NCBI RefSeq assembly: GCF_020268605.1
Contig: NZ_CP084223.1
Coordinates: forward strand, 30,566 to 94,565
Length of the DNA: 64,000 nucleotides
Reading direction: 5' to 3'
DNA from: Arsenophonus apicola
GTDB lineage: Bacteria > Pseudomonadota > Gammaproteobacteria > Enterobacterales > Enterobacteriaceae
Within the stretch, counting starts at the first letter, position 1; each line of letters begins with the position of its first letter. Shown here one piece after another: positions 27,508 to 37,800 of the stretch. The translations under genes and the position numbers were made by a program. The notes under the pieces were generated by a model. It worked only from the letters and a program-made list of their open reading frames with translations. It was not told where the DNA came from and ran no database searches.

Positions 27508-27839
27508 AAGTTGTTTTATTAAAAAACTATAATTATATATTCATATATTGATTGGATTAAATATATTTAATTCATAAACATCACCAGGAACTTTATTTAA
27601 GAATTAAAGATAAGTTTGTGAATTGAATTATTAAATATTCAATTTTCAGGTTAACTTTATTTGCAATAATAGAGCGTTAGCATAATAAATCATTAAAGTC
27701 TAGGGTTATTTAAGGAGTATGTTATTTCTTAAATAACAATATACTTTTAATCTAATTAAATTAAATAGCTTTAATTTCAATTAATTTGTTAATTAAGCTT
27801 TTATTCAATTTCATAATAAACCGTCTTAAGGAGACTTAA
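27508..27839 (+). promoter_or_regulatory. tra operon promoter region
   Basis: 330 AT-rich bases without a gene. They include a perfect 10-bp inverted repeat GTTATTTAAG / CTTAAATAAC (27705-27737) about 100 nt before traA, a plausible activator site or leader hairpin. AAGGAG lies 8 nt before the traA ATG. No traY was found here; in F it precedes traA. Confidence 0.6.
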
Positions 27840-28192
27840 ATGAACGGCAAGGTCACTTCATGCCTAAAAAACCCTTTCACTGCGGGTGCGGTAGCTATCC
27901 GTAAGGTGTTAAAACAACAAAAATTGTTATTAACAATGACGTTTTTGGATTGTTAATGTTATTTCCAGCCATGCAGGCTTTCGCAGATGCGCCGGCAAGT
28001 GGTGATTTGTTTGTTAATGGCAAAGGGGTGATCCAAAGCACCTTTGGCAAAGGCTCAACGGTAGTCTGGATTCTGTACGTACTGGAAATTCTGGCAGCGG
28101 TTCTCGCTTATGTTAAAACCAAAAATATTGCCGTTTTTGGTGGCATCGCCGCAGTGCTGGTCTTTGTTAATGTGGTCTTTGGATTAATTTAA
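27840..28192 (+). pseudogene. traA: F-type propilin TraA, frameshifted in the leader
   Basis: ATG at 27840 opens a long pilin leader (MNGKVTSCLKNPFTAGAVAI...) that stops early; the mature part continues in another frame: FPAMQAFADAPASGDLF, FGKGSTVVWILYVLEILAAV, VKTKNIAVFGGIAAVLVFV. A T5 run at 27942-27946 needs one more T to join them (TFFGLLML). The signal-peptidase site is after AFA. TraA polymerises into the conjugative pilus; as read no pilin would be made. No TraQ chaperone gene was seen. Confidence 0.88.
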
Positions 28193-28486
28193 TGTCGGAT
28201 AATTCACGCCACCAGTTCCCCTCGACACTCGCACATCAGCGGCGGTTTTGGGCTTGCCTCTCGATGAAGCAGTGGTTTACTTGCCGCTTATTGGTTGTGC
28301 GATTTTCGTCAATATGTGGATATTTGCGCCCGCCTTAGCCATAGCTTTTGTTGGGCTTCGCCGGCTTAAGCAGGGCAAAGGGTCAAGTTATCTGTTGGGG
28401 CTGGCGTACTGGGGTTACCCACATCAGTCATGCGTTTTTTTATCACTGTTTTACCCGAAAGTTTCAAACGGTACTGGATAGCGTGA
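28192..28486 (+). pseudogene. traL: Pilus assembly protein TraL, two frameshifts
   Basis: Start overlaps the traA stop (TAATG). Reads HQFPSTLAHQRR, then GLPLDEAVVYLPLIGCAIFV and LRRLKQGKGSSYLLGLAYWG, then LPTSVMRFFITVLPESFKRYWIA in a third frame. Both shifts sit at short runs lacking one base (T4 at 28246-28249, G4 at 28411-28414). F TraL is a 91-residue inner-membrane component of the pilus assembly platform; the corrected product is about 98 residues. Confidence 0.88.
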
Positions 28487-28491
28487 GGAGC

Positions 28492-29064
28492 GTGCATGGA
28501 TTATCAACTGCGGAAGTCATCACAAAACAATTAGCCATCGGGGTCGTGACCTGCGTGGTGATAACGGTGTTAAGTTTAGGTGTTTGTTATCGGCTACTAA
28601 TGCAAAACAGGGAATTGACTTCTCAGCTTGTTAATAATCATCAAACGATTGTGACCCCAATGGTTGCCCACGAAGGTTTTTCCTTTCACGGCACACGCGG
28701 TGATGCCCGTTATCTTCGTCTGATGGCGTTGAGTCTGCTTAACCTGCGTCTGAATGTCTCCGCGCAAACCATCAAAGACAGTCATGATTTGTTGCTGGCT
28801 TACAGTGATACGCATTTACGCGAAAAACTGATTGCCGTGTTAGCGCAGGAGCGCCAACGGATGGCTATCAATGAAGCCAGCTCTACCTTTTATCTGAAGG
28901 AGGTCAAGGTGAGTCCCGATAGCGGTGTGGTGGATATTACCGGCCAATTGCACTTCTTCTACGGCATTAAAGCGGTGGAGCCGGTCGATAAGCACTATCG
29001 TTTGCGCCTCGAGACCCGCGACGGGGCATTGAAACTAACGGATTTTGTGGAGTTGCCGGCATGA
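28492..29064 (+). CDS. traE: Conjugative pilus assembly protein TraE
   Basis: 190 residues from GTG at 28492 behind GAGGAG; the longer reading upstream runs through traL. One N-terminal membrane helix (ITKQLAIGVVTCVVITVLSL), then a periplasmic NTF2/VirB8-like domain with SLLNLRLNVSAQTI and DITGQLHFFYGIK. VirB8-class component of the channel. Ends 4 nt into traK. Intact. Confidence 0.9.
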   Translation: MHGLSTAEVITKQLAIGVVTCVVITVLSLGVCYRLLMQNRELTSQLVNNHQTIVTPMVAHEGFSFHGTRGDARYLRLMALSLLNLRLNVSAQTIKDSHDLLLAYSDTHLREKLIAVLAQERQRMAINEASSTFYLKEVKVSPDSGVVDITGQLHFFYGIKAVEPVDKHYRLRLETRDGALKLTDFVELPA

Positions 29065-29768
29065 AAAAACTGCTTTTTTGTTTAAGTTTTATGTTGATTT
29101 CCACATCCATTTGGGCAGAGAACCTGACTGTTACCCCTCATAGTGTGGTGCGACTTTCCGTGAGCAATCGTGAACCCAATGTGATTGCGGTGATGAATGA
29201 CCGGATAGTGGAAGCCAATAGTGCCGCCGGCAAGCTAGCCGATAAAAAAGCCACTGACAGCGGGGCACTGATTTTACCACCGAAGAAACAACACCCTTTT
29301 CGCTCTACATCGAAACCGAAAAGGGTTTGGTTTTACCGTCAATGCCATCCCCGTTCAAAAAATCCCAGGGCATCAATGTGAGCGTGATGAATGCCGAGGC
29401 GAAAGCTGACGCGAATGCTCAAGAATGGGGAAAACCAGCGATTCTTACAGTCAGTTTATCACGCGGACTTTTACGGCGGCGATGAACGACAATATCCCCA
29501 CTGGTTTTGTTAAAAATGGTCGTGTAAACGTCAACTGGTCAGCCTCGGCATTAGCCAACTTCCGCTTTCGGGACAATGTGAGCTTTCAGGGCAAAACATT
29601 CGGTTACTACGAGTTAATGTTGAGAACAAAACCTCACAACCTATTCAATTAAATGAGCGAGTTTTTTGGGTTCCGCAAACGATGGCCATTGCATTTAATC
29701 CGACCGTTAATACCTTACGACCGCATGAACAGGTCACGCTGTTTCTTCTGATTAAGGAGAAACCGTAA
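29061..29768 (+). pseudogene. traK: Secretin-like outer-membrane protein TraK, several frameshifts
   Basis: Signal peptide MKKLLFCLSFMLISTSIWA, then alternating frames: TVTPHSVVRLSVSNREPNVI, FSLYIETEKG, FTVNAIPVQKIPG, INVSVMNAEAKADAN, KTSDSYSQFITRTFTAAM, and finally VFWVPQTMAIAFNP to KEKP. Five or six single-base shifts lie near 29297, 29325, 29360, 29430 and 29620. TraK is the VirB9-class partner of TraV and TraB. This is the most damaged tra gene. Confidence 0.85.
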
Positions 29769-31087
29769 TGAATATCAATCATTTTATTCGCAAAAATCAA
29801 AAGTTGGTATTTAGTGCAATTGGCCTCGGTGTGGTGGCGAGTTTTACGCTGCTGTGGTGGATAAACAGACAAGCATCAGGTGTGGAACTAACTGCCTCGG
29901 ATAGCACAGTGCAATCAGGTAATGCCAGTACTCAAGAGCCGGATTTAACCGGCGCCATCACTAACACCTTTGACAATAAGGTGCAAGGCAATGTGGTTAC
30001 CGATGCCCAGTTAAGCGAAAAAGCCAACCGGCAGACAATGGATATGTTGCTAAAAGAAATTCAGGGCATTAAGCGCGATTTTGATGCGGTTAAAAACGAA
30101 AATAGCCAGTTGAAGGCCAATATGGGTCAGCTTCAAGCTGATTTGCAGAATAATCAAAAAGCGATGGAAAGCCAGCCAACACCAGGGGCAAGTCAAACAG
30201 GGTATTCCTCGCAAATTGCTATCCTGCCACCGAAAGGCCAACTTGAAAGTACCCGTTTTAGCTATCCAAAAAAAGAAAACGTGATCTCATCCGGTTTTTA
30301 TGTCCCCTCAGGGACATTTTCAACCGCCATTGTACTGGAAGGCGCGGATGCCAATGCGTCAGTGAAAGGCGAAACCAAAAAAGTCGCCATGCAGTTTAAA
30401 TTAACCGGCCTTGCCCATCTACCTGGCAACCAAAAGCTCGACAAATTAACTCACTGCTTTGTTACCGCGTCGGCTTGGGGAGAAATATCCAGCGAACGGG
30501 CAGAAGTGAGACTCGAGCGTCTGTCGTGTGTCATTGATAACAAACATATTGACCAGGTAGTTGAAGGGCATGTCGGTTTTTATGGCAAAAATGGCATTAA
30601 AGGCATACCTGTTATGCGAAATGGCACTATGTTAGGCCTTGCTTTTGGGGCAGGGGCACTGGGCGGATTAGGAAACGCTTTTTCACAAGTGGGAAGTACG
30701 ACAGTGGGAATGGGCGCGGCGCATCAGACAACAATGCAGGAAGTCGCCAGGCAGGCATTAGGAAGTGGTGCCTCCAGCGCCGCCAATAAACTGGCGGATT
30801 ATTACATTGAGCGCGCCGAGCAATATCATCCGGTTATTCCGATAGGCGCTGCTAATCGCGTCGAAGTGGTTTTCCAAAAAGGCTTTAAAGCCGAATTTAT
30901 TGAAGATTTGGCAGCAAGAAAAGCGGCTGAGTCACCCACCCAACTGGCGAAAACCGCCGGCAACAGTTTAAAAACCAATCTTCCGCCGGAGTTGCTCAAC
31001 CAGTTAGGCAGCGCGGCCTCAATGGATATATCTGATTTTGTCACACCCACAAAACCACCGTCAAATAACGGAGGCGTGAAGCCATGA
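29768..31087 (+). CDS. traB: Channel scaffold protein TraB
   Basis: 439 residues, starts in the traK stop (TAATG). One membrane helix near 15-33, a coiled coil at about 95-135 (LKEIQGIKRDFDAVKNENSQ) and the VirB10-type C-terminal domain (FYVPSGTFSTAIVLEGADAN, HVGFYGKNGIKGIPV, VIPIGAANRVEVVFQKG). It spans the envelope and joins the inner membrane to TraK/TraV. Intact. Confidence 0.93.
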   Translation: MNINHFIRKNQKLVFSAIGLGVVASFTLLWWINRQASGVELTASDSTVQSGNASTQEPDLTGAITNTFDNKVQGNVVTDAQLSEKANRQTMDMLLKEIQGIKRDFDAVKNENSQLKANMGQLQADLQNNQKAMESQPTPGASQTGYSSQIAILPPKGQLESTRFSYPKKENVISSGFYVPSGTFSTAIVLEGADANASVKGETKKVAMQFKLTGLAHLPGNQKLDKLTHCFVTASAWGEISSERAEVRLERLSCVIDNKHIDQVVEGHVGFYGKNGIKGIPVMRNGTMLGLAFGAGALGGLGNAFSQVGSTTVGMGAAHQTTMQEVARQALGSGASSAANKLADYYIERAEQYHPVIPIGAANRVEVVFQKGFKAEFIEDLAARKAAESPTQLAKTAGNSLKTNLPPELLNQLGSAASMDISDFVTPTKPPSNNGGVKP

Positions 31088-31530
31088 ATACGTTAGCACA
31101 GAAACCCATTATCAAACATCCAGCACTTAATGTGGTGAGCACAAAAAACACCTTGTTGTTGCCGATTAAACAAAAGGCGTCAATCGGTAAAAGAACCGCC
31201 CTGCAGGGCTTACAACTGATAATAAATGTCAGTCTTTATTTTCCCTTAATATTTATCTGGCTCACGGTGGCTTTTGCATTAAGTGGAAATCTGGCAATCA
31301 GTTATCCCATTGAACCGGAGGCGATGTACTTAACGTTCGATAACGTTGTCGAGCGGCTTGCCCCCGTTTTTCGTCTGTCATTGGCTATCACCTTAATACT
31401 TTGTTTTTTGCGGTTGGCAGTCGGGATTTTCCGGAAAAATCTAACAAGAAGGAGTCAACATGATGCTGAAATATCGTATAGGGCTTATTACCGGCATTAT
31501 GTTGCTCTCAGGCTGCGCTGGCATGAATAG
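31084..31530 (+). CDS. Inner-membrane protein in the traP position
   Basis: Up to 148 residues with two membrane helices (about 46-67 and 97-112). It lies between traB and traV, the place of traP in F, but I see no clear TraP similarity. The last 23 codons overlap traV and look unnatural; a one-base shift near 31433 would end it exactly at the traV ATG (FPEKSNKKEST). The true C-terminus is therefore uncertain. Confidence 0.6.
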   Translation: MNTLAQKPIIKHPALNVVSTKNTLLLPIKQKASIGKRTALQGLQLIINVSLYFPLIFIWLTVAFALSGNLAISYPIEPEAMYLTFDNVVERLAPVFRLSLAITLILCFLRLAVGIFRKNLTRRSQHDAEISYRAYYRHYVALRLRWHE

Positions 31531-31992
31531 TGAGTTTGAATTTGGTAAACCGGCCAAAGATTCGGGTTACTGGATGAGTGAAGCCGATGCGATGACTGAT
31601 ACCGCCAGTGATTCAGTCGCCCAACATAAAGGCGAGGTCGTCAAGTCCGCTACAGGATTTAATCTATCGGCTTACCGTTTAATTCAGTTAAGCAATCCAC
31701 AAACACCGGTAACATTGTTAACTGAGCACGCGATAAGTGCGAATAATCCAAACTCAATGAAGGTTAAATCACCTACATCACGCTGGCTAACGAATGATAT
31801 TACCGTACAGCCTGGGGTAGAGTGTCCGGCAAGTCCTTGTCTGGGAGAAGTGACTGCCCCATCTCGGCAAGCGGAGCGGATAACGCGCGCCTGGATAGCC
31901 CTTATGTGTCACCGGATGACGTCGTCCATGCCGGCGAAGTGGTTTATTTCGTGACCACCCCGTCCACCTGGGCAAATGTGGAGAAGGTGTAA
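31460..31992 (+). pseudogene. traV: Outer-membrane lipoprotein TraV, one frameshift
   Basis: Starts MMLKYRIGLITGIMLLSGCAG with lipobox LSGC, behind AAGGAG. After RAWIA the frame is lost; adding one C to the run at 31899-31901 gives PYVSPDDVVHAGEVVYFVTT and a stop overlapping the traC ATG (TAATG). F TraV (171 aa; about 177 here) anchors the TraK ring in the outer membrane. A VECPASPCLG cysteine pair is present. Confidence 0.88.
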
Positions 31993-34575
31993 TGTTAAAA
32001 CACGTCAATCCACTGAAAATCATTGAACTGGTGGGTAATGCCCTGATGGAAAAAGACACCACCCGTGAAACGGCAAAAAAGCTCGAGTCGATGGATTATC
32101 CGCATTTGCGCGACTTATTGCCCTATCGGGATTATGACGGCGACCATCAGCTTTTTATCAACCAAAGCTCATTAGGTTTTTTATTGGAAGCGCAACCCTT
32201 AATAGGCGCAAATGAAAAGCTGGTCGAATCATTAGAAGAGCTAGTTAAGAACAATTTACCGCGTGATATTCCGCTGCAGGTGATTTTGCTGTCCAGTCAA
32301 ACAGTGCATGAGAAATTAACCACCGGCTTGCGGGATTTTAGCTGGCAGGGCAATCGTGCCGATGAATGCAATCAAATTACGCAGGGGTTTTATCTGGATG
32401 CGGCGCGTCATCAGTTTGCTAATCCACAGAATCTACCGTTGACACTCAGAGACTATCATCTGTTTTTTGCCTTCTGCCAGCCATGTAAGCGGATAACGGA
32501 AAGTGAAATCATCAAAATCCGTGAAATCCGCCGTAATCTGTTAAGTGCACTAAGTGCCTCCGATATTCATGCGGATAATGCGTCAATCACCCGTTTTTTG
32601 CAAATGATGCGCGAAATGATTAACCCGGATACGGAAAGATTAAAACCATACTCAACAGAATGGATAGAAGATAAAGATATAAATCAGCAGATTGTGCAGA
32701 ACAACACCTGCTACTGGTTTAAACCGGGCTATGTGGAAATTACCGGACGCAATGAAGAAGACAAACCGTTTTCCACCCGCGCTATGCATTTTAACCTCGA
32801 CAGCAATCCCAGAGCGCACTATCTCTGGCAAAACGGCAATATTATTTCCAATCTGCTTAATCCACAAAACGGCATCCGTTGCCCATTTGTCATGAGTTTC
32901 ATCATTCAAACCGAAGACCAGTCCCGTAGTCAGGGTGAGGCCAATAAGAATTTCTTGGATTTGGAGCGGAAAGTTTCCTCGTCTTATGCAAAATATATCC
33001 CTCAACCAAACGCCAGCACGCCGAATGGAAAAGTTTGCGCGAAGGATTGCTCTCAACCGCGACGTCACTGTCCGGTTATTACCTCGGCGTCACCCTTTTT
33101 TGTCGTGATGATGAAGAGGAAGCGGCTAAAGAAGCGGAGCGCACCAAAAAAGCCTTTTCGATGCAGGGGCTTAATATGGTCAGAGCCGATTTAATGCAGA
33201 TGCGTAACTTCCTGGGTCACTTACCTTTTGCGGTGGGCGATAATCCGAAGCTCTGGAAAGACTTCTTAAAAACGGGTGCTATTCAACGGGCAGAATCCTT
33301 TCAGGCGGTCAATCTCATGCCGATTATCGCCGATAACAAGCTCAGTCAGGCAGGGATAGTCTTCCCAAGTTACCGCCATCAACTGGCGTTTCTCGATATT
33401 TTTGACGCAAGTCTGCCGAACACGAATTTTAACTGGTTTGAATCGGGCACCTCAGGTGCGGGGAAATCGGTGTTGGCACAAACGATTGCCAGACAGGTGT
33501 TGGATAGTGGGGTTATTTGTCCATCTTTGATATCGGTGACAGCTACAAGGCGTTTTGCCAGAGCGTGGGTGGCACCTACATTAACGGGGAAACCTTGCGC
33601 TTTAATCCGTTTGCCAACATTACCGATATCACCTTGAGCGCTGAGCGCATTCGTGACCAGTTGTGCATTCTTGCCAGTCCTAATGGCCTGATGGATGAAG
33701 TGCATGAATCACTGATACTCGAAGCGATTACGGAATCCTGGCCTGACAAAAAACAGGATATGCGTATCGATGATGTCGTTAATTATCTAAAAAAACATCG
33801 CGGTAAAATCCAGGAAGCTAGCCGTATCACCGGTCGCATTGATGAAATTCTGGTACTGCTAAACAAATACACCACCAAAGGAATATACGGCAAATACTTT
33901 AACAGCAGTGAGCCGACCTTAAAGCCCGATATGCGCTTTGTGGTCACCGAGCTCGGTGGCTTAAAAGCCAATCGGGATTTACTGATGGCGGTGTTATTTA
34001 CGCTCATGCTCTGGGCAGAAAACCTGATGTACAACACGCCACGCAGTTTACGCAAGATGAACATTATTGATGAAGGCTGGAAACTGCTGGATGCCAAGAG
34101 CCCAAAAGTCCGCGATTTCATCGAGGAAGGTTACCGTACAGCCCGTCGGCATAATGGTTCCTTTGGCACGGTAACACAAAGCATCCGCGATAAAAATTTA
34201 AGTACGGCAGCACTGGCCGCTTATGACAACAGCAGTTTTAAATTCACGCTCATGCAGGATGCAAAAGCCTTTAATTCTTTTCAAAAAGAAGAACCTTCCA
34301 CCTTTAATGAGATGGAATGGGCATTAATTCAAAAATTCCCCCCTGCCAGCCGTGCCGGATTTAGTGCCGTGCATTTAAGCGTTGGCGGTTACAGCAGCTT
34401 TCATCGATTAGTGCTCGACCCATTAAGTAATGAGCTTTTCTCTTCCCGAGGTGATGACTTCACCTATCGGGAGAAGCGCCTAAAGGAAGGGGCAAACATC
34501 AATGACATTATTTTTGAAATGGCGCAACAGAAAGACCCTGCGTTATTAGCGAAATTAAAGCAGGTGAAACCGTGA
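31992..34575 (+). pseudogene. traC: VirB4-type pilus assembly ATPase TraC, two frameshifts
   Basis: Three frames assemble into about 861 residues, close to F TraC (875). N-terminal part (MLKHVNPLKIIELVGN to YIPQP), middle with Walker A SGTSGAGKSVLAQ at about 485, and C-terminal part with FDIGDSYKAFC, Walker B-region MNIIDEGWKLLD and RTARRHNGSFGTVTQSIRD. Shifts at A3 (33008-33010) and T3 (33516-33518); one added base restores each. TraC energises pilus assembly at the inner membrane. Confidence 0.92.
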
Positions 34576-34587
34576 GAGAGGGAGTGG

Positions 34588-34782
34588 TTGAACAACATGA
34601 TAGCGATATTGCTGATATTTATTGCATTGATATGCAGCCTTTTTCAGCTCATCACCAAAACGAGGAAAAGGCAAATCCTGCTTAATAGTGCATCAATCCT
34701 TGCCATGATGACTGGCCTTTTCATGTCTTTATTAAATCAGCTTGAGGCAATTCATTACTTGCCTCATGGAGCGGGATTGTAA
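34588..34782 (+). CDS. Small two-helix membrane protein
   Basis: 64 residues from TTG behind GGGAGTGG, or from an internal ATG at codon 4. Two hydrophobic helices (MIAILLIFIALICSLFQLI and ASILAMMTGLFMSLL). No family recognised. Placed between traC and trbI with the next unknown membrane gene. Confidence 0.5.
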   Translation: MNNMIAILLIFIALICSLFQLITKTRKRQILLNSASILAMMTGLFMSLLNQLEAIHYLPHGAGL

Positions 34783-34832
34783 AGATACACAAAAGGAAGA
34801 CCTTACAATTAACTTTTTTTTGGAGAAAATAA

Positions 34833-35405
34833 ATGCAAAAGATAGTGGCATCACTGACAGAATTAACAAAAACGCCTTCAATAAAGAAAGCGGTTACCTT
34901 CATGTTTGCTTCTTTTTTTATGTCTTTTGTGTCTTGTTTTTATACCGCTGGGGTGGGGGCAGATGGCAGTTCGCTGAGCGCCGTTATTCAGTTGACAAAA
35001 CAAAATCCAGACCTTCAGGTTGTCGCGTTTTTATGGGGAATTACTGAGTCACTCTGGCTTATAGGTATTTTTTGTTTGGGATTAGCGATGATTGAATTTT
35101 ATCGCGAAAAATCAACCAAACCTCGACGGGATAACCTCTGGTTAAAACCCAACGCTTATTTAAAATGGATGTTAGAAATGCTGCACGGGTCAGCGATGAT
35201 ATTGCTGATGGTGGTATTCACTGCTCGGGGTCTCGGGCTGGATAGCAGTCAAATTGAGCTGTTCGCCGTTAATCCCCATCTGCCCTCGGCGCTGATATTT
35301 TTTCTTTCTTTAGGAAAAGCGGCATTAGTGTCTTCAGGTTTATTTGCCCTATTAGGCGTAATGACTAACCTGTCAGCCGTAAAAAAGCCAGTCACTAAGG
35401 CCTAA
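34833..35405 (+). CDS. Four-helix membrane protein in the tra operon, unknown
   Basis: 190 residues with hydrophobic helices near 22-40, 63-85, 115-133 and 150-175; GGAG 10 nt upstream of ATG. There is no counterpart in the F tra operon between traC and trbI. Same-strand placement and short spacing (4 nt to trbI) say it is co-transcribed. Could serve in pilus assembly, exclusion or signalling; no evidence decides. Confidence 0.6.
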   Translation: MQKIVASLTELTKTPSIKKAVTFMFASFFMSFVSCFYTAGVGADGSSLSAVIQLTKQNPDLQVVAFLWGITESLWLIGIFCLGLAMIEFYREKSTKPRRDNLWLKPNAYLKWMLEMLHGSAMILLMVVFTARGLGLDSSQIELFAVNPHLPSALIFFLSLGKAALVSSGLFALLGVMTNLSAVKKPVTKA

Positions 35406-35409
35406 CCAC

Positions 35410-35751
35410 ATGAAAAAGACGGCCATCATTAATTTCATCATAGGAAGTTTATTCAGTACGCTACTGATTATGTCCGTACACCACTGGCTTTGTCCGCCGA
35501 CGAGCATTATCACCTTTGATATGAAAAAGACCACCGATCGCTTTTTAATGCAGGTCAGCAAACTGGACTTGTCAGATGAGAAAAAAGACCAGCTGATAGA
35601 ACGATATAACACCACCTTAAAACGGGTGCTAGAAAAAAACAGTAAAAGTAACACTGTAATACTGGTCAATAGTGCCGTGATGGCAGGGGCAGTGGATAAA
35701 ACGGCTGATATCCAGCAACAGATTGCCGAGGCGATGAAAAACCATGAATAA
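35410..35751 (+). CDS. trbI: TrbI, pilus-retraction-associated protein
   Basis: 113 residues. A membrane anchor (IINFIIGSLFSTLLIMSV) followed by a periplasmic part that follows F TrbI: SIITFDMKKTTDRFL, ERYNTTLKRVLEK, VILVNSAVMAGAVD and DIQQQIAEAM. In F, trbI affects pilus retraction. Ends 8 nt inside traW. Confidence 0.85.
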   Translation: MKKTAIINFIIGSLFSTLLIMSVHHWLCPPTSIITFDMKKTTDRFLMQVSKLDLSDEKKDQLIERYNTTLKRVLEKNSKSNTVILVNSAVMAGAVDKTADIQQQIAEAMKNHE

Positions 35752-36366
35752 GTGGCTGCCTTGCATCGGTATGTTGATGAGTTTCAGCGCGGTCAGTCTA
35801 GCCACTGAAATCGGCACGTTTGGCGATGTGTGGGCGATAGCCGAACAAAACTTGCTGACGGTAATTGAGGGGCAGGTGGAAAGTGCTTTTTTAGGCAATG
35901 AGGAGAAAATTCACCAGGAATGGCGGGAGCGGGTAACAAAAAATGCCGAGCGTCCTGAACCGGTACAGGGACTCACCAAAGCGGTAAAAAATACTACCCG
36001 TACGTTTGACCCCAGTTTTACCGTCACCAAAGATATTCGTGACCACAATGGCACCCTTTTGCGCGCAAAGGGCAGAAGGTGAGTCCGTTTGATATTACCC
36101 CTTTTAATGAAACGCTTTATTTCATCGATGGCGATGATGAAAAACAGCTTACCTGGGTCGCCGCGCAAAAACCGACGACCGCCATCAAAAAAATTATTTT
36201 GGTGAACGGAAATATAAAAACCACGTCGGATGCCTTAAATCAGCGTATCTACTTTGACCAGGGTGGCGTTTTGGTTAACCGGTTTGGTATTGAACGATTG
36301 CCCAGTGTCGTGGATGAAATGCCAAATCATTCCTTACTACGGATAACTGAGGTGGCGGTGAAATGA
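35744..36366 (+). pseudogene. traW: Periplasmic protein TraW, one frameshift
   Basis: Signal peptide to LATEIGTFGDVWAIAEQ; the first frame ends after LLRAKGRR and the second continues VSPFDITPFNETLYFIDG to the stop 4 nt into traU. The A3 run at 36067-36069 needs one more A. Corrected length about 207 (F TraW 210). TraW with TraU and TrbC acts in pilus assembly. Confidence 0.9.
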
Positions 36367-37367
36367 ACGTCTTTGTGAAATCAATACTCTTGAGCTTATT
36401 TTTCACGGTTTTGCTCCTCAATCCGATGCTGTCGGCGAAAGCGTCGTTGTGTGAGGGTCGCTGGGTTAATCCCATTACCGATATCTGCTGGCGTTGTCTG
36501 TTTCCAATCAGCCTTGGTGACATCAGTTTAAATAGCAGTAGTCTACCGGATACACGCAATCCCTCCTCACCGATTCAGTTATGTCCTGCACCACCGCCGT
36601 TATTTCAGCGCATCGGCCTGGCGATAGGCTTCTGGGAGCCGTTTGCCATGACCGATGTGACGCGCTCACCGATGTGTATGGTCAATATGGGTGGTTTCAC
36701 CATTCCGATAGGACAAATTGGCATGGGAAAAGGCACCAAAGGCGCGAATGAAAATCCAGGCGGGATGTATCACGTGCACTGGTACAAATATCCGCTGATT
36801 AGCTGGCTTAACATCTTAACCACCATTGGATGCATGCAAGGTGGGGAATATGACATTGGCTATCTCTCTGAACTTGACCCGATGTGGATGGACGACAATC
36901 TGGCGCTTTTTACCAATCCAGAGGCGCTGCTTTTTGGTAACAGTATTGCCCAGTTAGCCTGCGCTGCCGATGCGATTGCCAGCGAAGCCCGCTTGCCACT
37001 CGATGCGCTCTTTTGGTGCGCGGGTTCACATGGCTCCATGTATCCGTTCACGGGGACGGTTTATTCCGAAAGCAGTGGCATTAATAGTGCGTTATTACTC
37101 ACTGAGCGGATGAATTTTAAGTTACATCGCCAAGGTATGATTTGGGACACGATTGGCGAAAATAAGGCGGTGTGTCAGGAATACCCGACCGTAATTATGC
37201 CTAAAAGCCGTTACCGTTATCAGATGGTCAATCCCGTGCCGGATGCCAATCAGTGTCATCCCACCGGTCGCAATGTCATTCGCTGGCAAACCGGTAAAGA
37301 AATGCCCAACACTAAAAAGAACTACGGCTATCTGGTGTGGAAAAAACGCAACTGTGTGGTGCTTTAG
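36363..37367 (+). CDS. traU: TraU, DNA transfer and pilus assembly protein
   Basis: 334 residues (F TraU 330). A signal peptide ends at KASLC; the protein is rich in cysteines typical of TraU (CWRC, PMCMVN, GCMQGG, FWCAGSHGSMYPF), likely disulfide-bonded through TrbB. Periplasmic; needed for DNA transfer more than for pilus formation in F. Intact, overlaps traW by 4 nt. Confidence 0.93.
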   Translation: MNVFVKSILLSLFFTVLLLNPMLSAKASLCEGRWVNPITDICWRCLFPISLGDISLNSSSLPDTRNPSSPIQLCPAPPPLFQRIGLAIGFWEPFAMTDVTRSPMCMVNMGGFTIPIGQIGMGKGTKGANENPGGMYHVHWYKYPLISWLNILTTIGCMQGGEYDIGYLSELDPMWMDDNLALFTNPEALLFGNSIAQLACAADAIASEARLPLDALFWCAGSHGSMYPFTGTVYSESSGINSALLLTERMNFKLHRQGMIWDTIGENKAVCQEYPTVIMPKSRYRYQMVNPVPDANQCHPTGRNVIRWQTGKEMPNTKKNYGYLVWKKRNCVVL

Positions 37368-37377
37368 GAAAATAACG

Positions 37378-37800
37378 ATGCAAAAATTCACCTTACTCTC
37401 CCTGTTAATTTTATTGATATCAGTCGCTACACCGGCAGAGGAAGGGATGCCGTTAGAAGGTATTACCCAAGAAACCGCCTATTTTTTATCATCCAGCATT
37501 CCAGAAAAAACGCTAGTGACATTATTAAAATCGGCACAGACAAAAGGAATTCCAGTCTATTTTAATGGCCTGATTGACAACAGTATGGAAAAAACCGCCT
37601 ACTACTTACTTAATCTAATACAAAAATATCAGGTAGCCGGCATTCAGATTGATCCGCTGCGCTTTGACTACTATGGCATTACTCAGGTTCCTGCGCTGGT
37701 TAAACGCTGTGGCAACACGTTTGATGTCGTGTATGGCTCAGTGGCGCTGGATGAAGGATTAACGCAAATCAGTCGTCATGGAGCGTGCCGTGATGAATAA
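37378..37800 (+). CDS. trbC: TrbC, pilus assembly protein
   Basis: 140 residues from MQKFTLLSL; a longer in-frame reading runs into traU and lacks a ribosome site. Signal peptide, then a thioredoxin-like F-type TrbC domain: YFLSSSIPEKTLVTLLKSA, PVYFNGLIDNS, YGITQVPALVKRCG. Works with TraW in F-type systems. Overlaps traN by 8 nt. Confidence 0.88.
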   Translation: MQKFTLLSLLILLISVATPAEEGMPLEGITQETAYFLSSSIPEKTLVTLLKSAQTKGIPVYFNGLIDNSMEKTAYYLLNLIQKYQVAGIQIDPLRFDYYGITQVPALVKRCGNTFDVVYGSVALDEGLTQISRHGACRDE

